Part shown: positions 1-5,551 of the stretch, piece by piece
Numbering within the stretch: position 1 is the first letter of the stretch
How the letters are laid out: every line of letters starts with the position of its first letter
Origin: Ignavibacteriota bacterium
Lineage (GTDB): Bacteria; Bacteroidota; Ignavibacteria; UBA10030; SZUA-254
Assembly: GCA_016191715.1 (NCBI GenBank)
Contig: JACPVN010000344.1
Coordinates: forward strand, 1 to 7,166
Length of the DNA stretch: 7,166 nt
Direction: 5' to 3'
Position numbers and translations under genes: made by a program
Notes under the pieces: generated by a model
Told to the model about the DNA's origin: nothing
Databases searched by the model: none
The model's input: the letters and a program-made list of their open reading frames with translations, nothing else

Positions 1-868
1 ATGGTTCGGGTGCATCAGGAAAATTTCCGTACAAACTTTTTATCATCATCTGAAATGCAGCAGCTAAACCGGAAAACGTTCCGAAGGTCATCATGTAGGT
101 GATAGTGCAAAACCATGTGTGCTTGTTCTTAAAAATATCGAGTTGCTCTTTGAAGGATGCTTTAATCGGAACGCTTCGAAGAAACCACCAGCAAAGCACT
201 GTCAATATAAAGAGCAGAGGAATATACCAGAACGCCGCGCTTTGCAGATAAATTTCTGATGTTCCGAGAACTTCTTTCGTTTTCGGATTCACTTTTGTGA
301 AGACTTCTGCCGCGCCATAGGTTGCAACACCAAGCATCATAGGTGTCATGAACTGTGCGAGTGATACACCGAAGTTTCCGATCCCTGCCTGAATTCCGAG
401 CGCCGTTCCCTTCAATCTCTTTGGAAAAAATAAATTTGTGCTTGGCATGTAGGATGAAAAATCTCCGCCGCCGAATCCTGCAGTAAACGCGAGGATCATA
501 AATACCCAGTACGGAGTATTCGGATCCATCACCGCCAAACCAATGCCGATGCACGGAAGGAGTTTAATGAACGTCGCGATAGTGATGACATGTCTCGTCC
601 CGTAAATCGGAAGAAGAAATGTGTGAATAATTCTCAACGTTCCTCCAGCAAGTCCGGGCATTGCCGCGAGCCAGAAGAGTTGCTGTGTATCGAACTTGAA
701 TCCGATGCCGGGAAATTTTGTAACTATCGCGCTCATCATGAACCATGTAGCAAAAGAAAACGTCAGTGTGATTGTGGTAATCCACAATGTTCGCCATGCA
801 ATCTTCTTTCCTTCTGATTCCCAGAGTTTATTATCTTCGGGGTCCCAACGTTCTAACCAAGTTGCCAT
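1..868 (-). CDS. narK: Nitrate/nitrite antiporter of the NarK/NarU type, N-terminal part (3' end outside window)
   Basis: Inner-membrane MFS transporter expected to exchange nitrate for nitrite. From ATG 868 the frame is open to the window edge, giving 289 residues of an expected 450-470. The N terminus LERWDPEDNKLWESEGKKIAWR (5-26, beginning LERWDPED) closely parallels E. coli NarK LERWNPEDEAFWQNKG. Further matches are FATWFMMSAI (39-48), LAAMPGLAGGTLRI (67-80) carrying the TM2 arginine R79 (R89 in E. coli), GFGGGDFSSYM (131-141), the nitrate signature ALGIQAGIGNFGVSLAQF (156-173), SFKEQL (238-243) and YMMTFGTFSGLAAAFPM (258-274). About seven helices are visible; the second arginine and second signature lie outside. 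The start is 16 nt after the stop of the fusion gene, with only a weak AGAAAG-like Shine-Dalgarno, so it is probably co-transcribed. It is clearly a different subtype from its neighbour (GIGNFGVS versus GAGNSGTV). No USP domain can be judged for this one. Confidence 0.94.
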   Translation of the reverse strand, partial: MATWLERWDPEDNKLWESEGKKIAWRTLWITTITLTFSFATWFMMSAIVTKFPGIGFKFDTQQLFWLAAMPGLAGGTLRIIHTFLLPIYGTRHVITIATFIKLLPCIGIGLAVMDPNTPYWVFMILAFTAGFGGGDFSSYMPSTNLFFPKRLKGTALGIQAGIGNFGVSLAQFMTPMMLGVATYGAAEVFTKVNPKTKEVLGTSEIYLQSAAFWYIPLLFILTVLCWWFLRSVPIKASFKEQLDIFKNKHTWFCTITYMMTFGTFSGLAAAFQMMIKSLYGNFPDAPEP

Positions 869-884
869 AATTGTTCTTTCTATA

Positions 885-2579
885 TTATCGTACTATTCTA
901 AGAATCGGACAGGAGGCTTTTTTGAAAACATCATACGTCCGGCTACCCATGAGCAAACTTCCCATCGGGGACATATTGTGGCTTGCAAGCACAATCATAT
1001 CTGCTTTCCGCTCGTTCGCCGCTTCAACGATTTCCTGTGCAACATCTCCGTGACGGATTTCCATTTCAATATTCGGAACATTCATCGCTTGCAATCGTTG
1101 TGATTCTTTTTCAAGAATTTTCTTTCCTTCGTTCACCCAGTTCTCGCGAATTTGGTCCCACTCTTTAGAATTGGTGAGAATAGTTTCCGACCCATGCCAT
1201 CTGTTTTCAACATATAACAAGACGAGTTTTGCGCCGGAAACTTTACAGAGATTCCCTGCAACTTGCGTTGCTTTTTCTGCTAACGCGGAGTTTCCGACAG
1301 GATAAATTAATGTTTTCAGGAACCTAGCACCGTTTATTCCATCAGCCGCAACGGCAAAAGTTTCTGTCGGAGGTTTGGTTCTCGCCTTCCCGCCTTTATC
1401 AACCCATGTCTTCGTCCACTTGCGTTGTGCGACGCGCATGACAATAAACGCAATCAGGGCAATCGAACTGAATGCAACAAATCCCCACACAAATGTTCCA
1501 CTATATTCTTTCGAAAGTCCCATCGCATTCGGAATAAAACTTCCGCCGAGTGCGCCGATTTCTCCAATCATACTTCCGGCAATTGCTGTCGTTGTGGGCC
1601 ATCGTAATGGCACAAGTTGGAATAACGCACCGTTTCCCGCTCCAAGCATTGCAAAACAAATCATAAAGAAAATTGTTGTCGCCCAAACGTTCGATTGAAA
1701 TCCGGTTACTACCATCATGAAGATAACGATACCAACAACGTGTGTCAGGGTTGTTATCCCTCCCATCCTGTCTGCGATGTGTCCACCGAGAACTCTGATA
1801 CCGCTTCCCATCAATGCGGCAAACATTGTCAACTGTCCTGCTTCAACTTTCGTTACGCCGAATTGATCGTGGAAATATGTTGGAAGAAAATTACTCAGAC
1901 CGATAAATCCACCAAACGTGACGATGTACACCAGATTGAATACCCATCCGTCTTTATCCCACAAGCAGGAGACATGTTCTTTGAGTGATTGATGTTCACG
2001 GTCAGGTGGTTCCTTCGCGAAGATAATCATTACAGCAATTGGCAGCAGCATGAACAACGCGCCAAAACCATAGACCGCCTGCCAGCCATACGCAGTTGCA
2101 AGTGGCGGCGCTAATAAGACGGCGAGAACAGTTCCGCTGTTTCCCGCACCGGCAATTCCCATCGCCAACCCTTTGTACTTTGGAGGAAACCATCCTGAAC
2201 CAAGCGAGAGCGCAACGCCAAAACTCGCTCCGGCAATACCAAGCAGGACACCCATGATGAGAACGTCATTGTACGTTTCCACCATAAAGTAACCGTAGAG
2301 CATGGCAAAAAATATCATACCCATCTCGACGATTGCGGCATTTTTTCTTCCGATGTATTGCGAAAGAACACCAAGCGGGAAACGCATGATCGCACCTGCA
2401 ATAATCGGAACGGAAATCATAAATCCTTTTTCAGCCGGAGATAAATTGAATTGCTCACTGATGAACGGCGCCATCGCTCCATTCAACACCCAGATGGCAA
2501 AGCAAAAATCAAAATAGAGGAACGCCGAGAAGAGTGTCGGCGGATGTCCTGACTTTAAAAATTCTTTGATTTTAACCAT
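885..2579 (-). CDS. NarK1-type nitrate/nitrite MFS transporter fused to a C-terminal universal stress protein domain
   Basis: Predicted inner-membrane nitrate importer with a cytoplasmic USP domain, 564 aa. Residues about 15-383 form a 12-helix major facilitator. Nitrate-porter features include the TM2 arginine R66 (MRFPLG), signature one GIAGAGNSGTVLA (141-153), the TM8 arginine R262 in GSGIRVLGGHIADRMGG (258-274), and signature two AMLGAGNGALFQLVP (310-324). MFS motif A is seen as GVLSQYIGRK (70-79). The GAGNSGTV form resembles NarK1/NasA proton symporters. A basic linker (about 384-418) joins a USP-like domain (about 419-564): LIYPVGNSALAEKA (424-437), LVLLYVEN (452-459), GDVAQEIVEAA (511-521), DMIVLASH (527-534) and GSRTYDVFKKASCPILRIV (545-563). 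The ATP-binding residues are degenerate: the usual Asp is G429 and the first two motif glycines are A532 and N535, while G545-S546 remain. An even number of helices places the C terminus in the cytoplasm, where USPs act. No strong Shine-Dalgarno precedes ATG 2579. The reading frame is continuous. The direction of transport is inferred. Confidence 0.93.
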   Translation of the reverse strand: MVKIKEFLKSGHPPTLFSAFLYFDFCFAIWVLNGAMAPFISEQFNLSPAEKGFMISVPIIAGAIMRFPLGVLSQYIGRKNAAIVEMGMIFFAMLYGYFMVETYNDVLIMGVLLGIAGASFGVALSLGSGWFPPKYKGLAMGIAGAGNSGTVLAVLLAPPLATAYGWQAVYGFGALFMLLPIAVMIIFAKEPPDREHQSLKEHVSCLWDKDGWVFNLVYIVTFGGFIGLSNFLPTYFHDQFGVTKVEAGQLTMFAALMGSGIRVLGGHIADRMGGITTLTHVVGIVIFMMVVTGFQSNVWATTIFFMICFAMLGAGNGALFQLVPLRWPTTTAIAGSMIGEIGALGGSFIPNAMGLSKEYSGTFVWGFVAFSSIALIAFIVMRVAQRKWTKTWVDKGGKARTKPPTETFAVAADGINGARFLKTLIYPVGNSALAEKATQVAGNLCKVSGAKLVLLYVENRWHGSETILTNSKEWDQIRENWVNEGKKILEKESQRLQAMNVPNIEMEIRHGDVAQEIVEAANERKADMIVLASHNMSPMGSLLMGSRTYDVFKKASCPILRIVR

Positions 2580-2620
2580 AATGTTTTGTTAGAGAACTAT
2601 CAGAGAATCATGAAATAAAC

Positions 2621-3331
2621 TTAACGTACCTGCCTCGTTTCTATCCATTTGCCGTACCATCGTACCACCTGCGGCTTGCGCCAGAGATACGGATTCGGAA
2701 CGACGAGCGCGTGTACTAATCGTGTGAACGGGAAGAACGCAATCATCACGTACGCGCCGATAATGTGCAGTTTCACCATCCATGGCATCGCAGTGATAAA
2801 AGTTATATCGGGATTCAAGACCAACAATGACCAGAGATACGGCGCGGCGGTTGCGGCAAACCACGATGAACCCCAACTATGAAAGATTGCTGTGTACAAT
2901 CCCGTAACAACCTGATAAATGAAAATGCCGAAGAGAACCCAATCGGCTGCGCTTGTTACCATTTTCATCTTCGGGACTGAGTGTCTTCGCACGATAACGC
3001 TGATGAGTCCGACCAACGTCAGCAATCCGAAAATGAACGCCGAAATTTCCAGCACATATAAACGAAGCGGAACGCTGTTCCACCACAACACTTCCCGCGG
3101 AATCAGGAATCCGACAAAGTGACCGGTGAGGACAAAGATAATTCCGTAATGAAACGGAACGAGTCCCCAGAAGTGATGTTGGTTCTCAAGAAACTGAGAC
3201 GATAAACTTGAAAACGTAAATGATTCGCGTATGTATCTTCGGATGGAAACGAGAAGAAATAACGCGAACGCCAGATACGGCAGGACGATAAAGAGAACTT
3301 GGTCAAGAAAAAACGGGCTTGAACTACTCAT
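2621..3331 (-). CDS. narI: Respiratory nitrate reductase gamma subunit NarI (di-heme cytochrome b)
   Basis: Integral membrane subunit that oxidises quinol and carries electrons through two b hemes to NarH. The protein is 236 aa, close to the roughly 225 of E. coli NarI. Five membrane segments are apparent at about residues 8-29, 54-77, 91-114, 128-150 and 185-211. The four heme-ligating histidines are present with E. coli spacing: H61 and H71 (FHYGIIFVLTGH) correspond to H56 and H66, and H189 and H207 (18 apart) correspond to H187 and H205. The ATG at 3331 lies inside the end of narJ (8-nt overlap) and has a good Shine-Dalgarno, GGAAG, 9 nt upstream. The stop TAA is at 2621-2623; a 41-nt AT-rich gap without visible promoter or terminator separates it from the transporter gene. 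Nothing looks truncated. Confidence 0.96.
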   Translation of the reverse strand: MSSSSPFFLDQVLFIVLPYLAFALFLLVSIRRYIRESFTFSSLSSQFLENQHHFWGLVPFHYGIIFVLTGHFVGFLIPREVLWWNSVPLRLYVLEISAFIFGLLTLVGLISVIVRRHSVPKMKMVTSAADWVLFGIFIYQVVTGLYTAIFHSWGSSWFAATAAPYLWSLLVLNPDITFITAMPWMVKLHIIGAYVMIAFFPFTRLVHALVVPNPYLWRKPQVVRWYGKWIETRQVR

Positions 3332-3905
3332 AGGCTACAACTTCCGGTTGATACTTCGATGTGTTGAACTGATGTTGTTGTTCGAGAAAATTTTTTATTG
3401 CGTGAAGCAGATGGACATACGCGTTCTCCGTCTCGCCAAACGCTTCAACAATTTTTTCGATTGACGGAGAGACATATTTCACTGCAAACGCATCGGCTTC
3501 CTCTTTTTTCATTCTGCCGAGCGCAAGAAGTACGTGTGTGAGATGGTCAGGCAATTCAGAAGATTCTTCAACGGCATGTTCACGCAACAACGAACGCATC
3601 ATCACGAGAAACTCGCCCCGCTCATACTGCTCGCCGTACAAATGCCAGCCGATTTCCAGATTCGCAATCGGGTTGATGTCGAAGGTGCGGGTGTAGAGTT
3701 CTTCCAGTTCAGAGAGTGAACAATTCGATATAGCATTGTAGAATTTTTCAAGATGCCCTTTGACATTCAATATTTGATATTCATTGTTCGATATTTTAGA
3801 ATAATGAATGTTGAACACTGAATGTTGAATTTCCAAGTTAGTATTATTGGTGGGATAACTCAGCATCCTCGCGAACCAATCGTACATCTGAACTCGTTCG
3901 TTCAT
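3324..3905 (-). CDS. narJ: Nitrate reductase assembly chaperone NarJ with a repeat-encoded insertion
   Basis: Cytoplasmic chaperone that binds apo-NarG and supports molybdenum cofactor insertion and membrane attachment; it is not part of the final enzyme. The protein is 193 aa from ATG 3905 and belongs to the all-helical NarJ/TorD-like family. Recognisable pieces are WFARMLSYP (10-18), HLEKFYNAI (51-59), LEELYTRTFDINP (68-79), and the conserved SELPDHLTHVLLALG (116-130). A GTG at 3908 is an alternative start, but the Shine-Dalgarno GAGGA is only 2 nt from it and 5 nt from the ATG, so the ATG is preferred. Its first base overlaps the narH stop (TGATG), indicating translational coupling. Residues about 24-48, rich in N, I, S, H and Y, are encoded by an AT-rich inverted repeat and interrupt the expected run from the SYP motif into the next helix. 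The 3' end overlaps narI by 8 nt. Identity is well supported by the remaining motifs and by context. Confidence 0.92.
   Translation of the reverse strand: MNERVQMYDWFARMLSYPTNNTNLEIQHSVFNIHYSKISNNEYQILNVKGHLEKFYNAISNCSLSELEELYTRTFDINPIANLEIGWHLYGEQYERGEFLVMMRSLLREHAVEESSELPDHLTHVLLALGRMKKEEADAFAVKYVSPSIEKIVEAFGETENAYVHLLHAIKNFLEQQHQFNTSKYQPEVVAYE
3341..3345 (-). promoter_or_regulatory. Ribosome binding site of narI
   Basis: The minus strand reads GGAAG, 9 nt before ATG 3331, within the last codons of narJ. It supports the overlapping start of narI. Confidence 0.65.
3765..3830. repeat. AT-rich imperfect inverted repeat inside narJ
   Basis: The outer arms 3765-3782 and 3813-3830 are inverted copies matching at 13 of 18 positions; several mismatches are T/C or A/G changes that could still pair as G-U in RNA. 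Between and within them, words such as ATTCAA, ATATTC and TGTTGAA recur. The element is in frame with narJ and encodes residues about 26-47 without a stop codon. Its composition differs sharply from the flanking coding sequence. It resembles mobile or amplified palindromic elements that insert in frame in bacterial genes (known in Rickettsia); whether this is a genome-wide family here cannot be seen from one window. Confidence 0.65.
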
Positions 3906-5395
3906 CACAATCCTCGCTCCGGCGCTTGTACAAATCCGAAACCGGTTTCGCTCCGGTGTTCGTGCGGTTCTTTCATCATTTCAATTGCTTCTTCGCGGTG
4001 CATCGGTGGAATAACGAAGCGGTCATCGAACGTGCAAAGCGAAGTGAGACGATAAATTCCTTCCGCTTCTGCGACGCTACATTCTGCTTCGTGCAAAATT
4101 CTCTCTGCTGTTTTCATGTCAATATCACCAACGGTGACTGCACGGCGGTACAGGCGAACTGCTTTCTGTTTCTTTAAAGCATAAACAACTTTTGCCTGAT
4201 GTCCCGCGCCAAATATGTTTGCTAAAAATTCCAGAGGCACGCGTGAATGTTCGATGTCGTGGAAGAAACTATCAGAGACGCTGTGAACCGTGTCGTCATT
4301 CTGAGTTGCCATCACCGGCGACATCGGCGGAACATAGAACAACATCGGCAACGTGCGGAACTCGATGTGCGGCGGCAATGCAATCTTCCACTCTTTCACA
4401 AATTTATAGACCGGAGATTTCTGCGCCGATTCAATAACCGATTCGTGGATACCATTCTTCAACGCGGCATCAATGACAGCCGGGTCGTTCGGATTAAGAA
4501 TGAGCGAGCGTTGTCCTTCCACCAATTGGTCATCCGGAAGTTTTGCGACTTCTTCAAGACGGTCTGCATCGTACAAGAGAACTCCGAGATAACGAATCCT
4601 TCCGACGCATGAATGAAAACATGCCGGCGCTTGACCGGTTTCGAGTCGCGGAAAACAGAGAATACATTTTTCCGATTTTCCTGTTGACCAATTGTAAAAC
4701 GTTTTTTTGTACGGGCAGGCGGCGATGCACGAGCGCCAGCCGCGGCAACGTTTTTGGTCAATCAACACTATTCCATCTTCACCCCGTTTGTACAGCGCTC
4801 CTGATGGACACGCGGCAACACAACTTGGATTCAAACAGTGATTGCAAATTCTCGGAAAGTAAAAGAAGACAAGCCGTTCGATGGCAAACAATTGTTGTCG
4901 TTGTTCTTCGGTCAGACCTTTCAGGTTCGGGTCGTTCTCCGCATACACAGGAGAGCCGCCAAGGTCATCGTCCCAATTCGGTCCTGCTTCAACATTCATG
5001 TACTCGCCGGTCACCATCGAAATCGGGCGGGCGGTTGGTTGGTCGGAACCTTCAGGCGCGTTGAACAAATCCGAATATTTATATGTCCACGGCTCGTAGT
5101 AATCATCCATGCTCGGTTGTGACGGGTTGTGGAAAATTTCTGTAATCACCCGCGACTTGCTTGTTGATTTCAGTCGCAACCGTGTTCCGTCTTTTTCCCA
5201 CCCGCCGCGATACTTTTCCTGATTTTCCCACTGTGTCGGATAACCGGTTCCCGGTTTCGTCTCGACATTGTTCCACCACATATACTCCGCACCGCGTCTG
5301 TCCGTCCAGATATTCTTACAGGCGATACTGCACGTATGACAGCCGATGCACTTGTCTAAGTGAAACACCATTGATACTTGTGAGCGTACGTTCAT
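3905..5395 (-). CDS. narH: Respiratory nitrate reductase beta subunit NarH
   Basis: Electron-transfer subunit that passes electrons from the NarI hemes to NarG through four iron-sulfur clusters, on the cytoplasmic side in the classical enzyme. The protein is 496 aa (E. coli NarH is 512). All four cysteine groups are visible: C16-C19-C22-C26 (CIGCHTCSIAC), C184-C187-C192-C196 (CNHCLNPSCVAAC), C217-W220-C223-C227 (CRGWRSCIAAC), and C244-C247-C259-C263. Trp220 in place of a cysteine is the NarH hallmark for the 3Fe-4S cluster. The ATG at 5395 is chosen because MNVRSQVSMVFHLDKCIGCH matches the family N terminus; the frame is open back to 5494, but that extension is repeat-derived. A weak Shine-Dalgarno, GAGAA (5401-5405), lies 5 nt upstream. 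The stop TGA (3905-3907) overlaps the narJ start. No truncation or missing ligand is seen. Confidence 0.97.
   Translation of the reverse strand: MNVRSQVSMVFHLDKCIGCHTCSIACKNIWTDRRGAEYMWWNNVETKPGTGYPTQWENQEKYRGGWEKDGTRLRLKSTSKSRVITEIFHNPSQPSMDDYYEPWTYKYSDLFNAPEGSDQPTARPISMVTGEYMNVEAGPNWDDDLGGSPVYAENDPNLKGLTEEQRQQLFAIERLVFFYFPRICNHCLNPSCVAACPSGALYKRGEDGIVLIDQKRCRGWRSCIAACPYKKTFYNWSTGKSEKCILCFPRLETGQAPACFHSCVGRIRYLGVLLYDADRLEEVAKLPDDQLVEGQRSLILNPNDPAVIDAALKNGIHESVIESAQKSPVYKFVKEWKIALPPHIEFRTLPMLFYVPPMSPVMATQNDDTVHSVSDSFFHDIEHSRVPLEFLANIFGAGHQAKVVYALKKQKAVRLYRRAVTVGDIDMKTAERILHEAECSVAEAEGIYRLTSLCTFDDRFVIPPMHREEAIEMMKEPHEHRSETGFGFVQAPERGL
3911..3915 (-). promoter_or_regulatory. Ribosome binding site of narJ
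   Basis: The minus strand reads GAGGA, 5 nt before ATG 3905 and inside the end of narH. This spacing favours ATG 3905 over the overlapping GTG at 3908. Confidence 0.7.
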
Positions 5396-5412
5396 AAAGT
5401 TTCTCGTTTCAA

Positions 5413-5461
5413 GATTTGTGATTTGTGAATGGTGAGTAGTGAATAGTGATTGGTGATTGTG
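5413..5461. repeat. Heptamer tandem repeat (six units GANTNGT plus a partial seventh)
   Basis: Read on the plus strand, consecutive 7-bp units start at 5413, 5420, 5427, 5434, 5441 and 5448. All six fit GANTNGT (GATTTGT twice, then GAATGGT, GAGTAGT, GAATAGT, GATTGGT), and a degenerate seventh, GATTGTG, covers 5455-5461. In the transcript the array reads as ACNANTC-type units and ends a few bases before the narH ribosome binding site. The units are too short and too variable for CRISPR. They resemble the short tandem repeats found between genes in several environmental bacterial lineages; that comparison is from memory. Confidence 0.8.
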
Positions 5462-5470
5462 TGAACAATC
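5455..5470. repeat. Perfect 6-bp inverted repeat closing the heptamer array
   Basis: GATTGT (5455-5460) and ACAATC (5465-5470) are exact reverse complements separated by 4 nt. In the transcript this could form a small hairpin with a UCAC loop. There is no U-tract and the stem is too short and AT-rich to be a convincing terminator. It may be a boundary of the repeat or chance. Confidence 0.45.
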
Positions 5471-5526
5471 GTTCTCCATTACTCCAGCAATCAATCACTC
5501 CGTTCTGTGTATCGCCAATTCTCCGT

Positions 5527-5546
5527 TTCACCGATTCACCGATTCG
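5527..5546. repeat. Direct repeat TTCACCGA x2 downstream of narG
   Basis: TTCACCGA occurs at 5527-5534 and again at 5535-5542, followed by a partial third copy (TTCG). It begins about 5 nt beyond the narG stop codon and belongs to the same repeat-rich spacer as the heptamers. Confidence 0.6.
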
Positions 5547-5551
5547 AAATT

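Larger units (their letters stand above)
5396..5551. other. narG-narH spacer made of short degenerate repeats
   Basis: This 156-nt gap separates two genes that are usually tightly linked. On the plus strand it holds a run of 7-bp units (5413-5461), a small hairpin (5455-5470), a loosely repetitive stretch with ACTCC/CACTCC words (5474-5503), and a direct repeat of TTCACCGA (5527-5542). The narH frame is open upstream to 5494, so part of the repeat could be read as protein, but the predicted residues resemble nothing in NarH. I see no convincing promoter, FNR-type palindrome or strong terminator. The spacer most likely lies within the operon transcript. Confidence 0.75.

Noticed and set aside
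162..797. Minus-strand frames at 162-554 and 564-797 as separate genes
   Set aside because: They are out of frame with the NarK frame that runs from 868 to the window edge; that frame gives clear family motifs, while these translations look random.
696..1103. Plus-strand open frame of 135 codons, and other plus-strand frames such as 4543-5064 and 6299-6655
   Set aside because: Each lies opposite a well-supported nar gene, lacks recognisable motifs and has no convincing ribosome binding site.
885..2579. Transporter-USP fusion as a sequencing or assembly artefact
   Set aside because: The frame is continuous through a plausible linker with no stop or abrupt composition change; only reads could exclude it fully.
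3906..3908. GTG at 3908 as the narJ start
   Set aside because: The GAGGA site is only 2 nt from it but 5 nt from the ATG at 3905; the difference is one residue.
5455..5470. Intrinsic terminator after narG
   Set aside because: The stem is only 6 bp, AT-rich and lacks a U-tract; termination here would also cut the enzyme's subunits apart.
5396..5494. N-terminal extension of NarH from 5494
   Set aside because: The extra residues come from the repeat-rich spacer and have no counterpart in NarH; ATG 5395 gives the canonical N terminus and length.
5396..5551. CRISPR array or FNR-controlled promoter in the narG-narH spacer
   Set aside because: Repeat units are 7-8 bp without spacers, and no complete TTGAT-N4-ATCAA palindrome or paired -35/-10 elements are visible.
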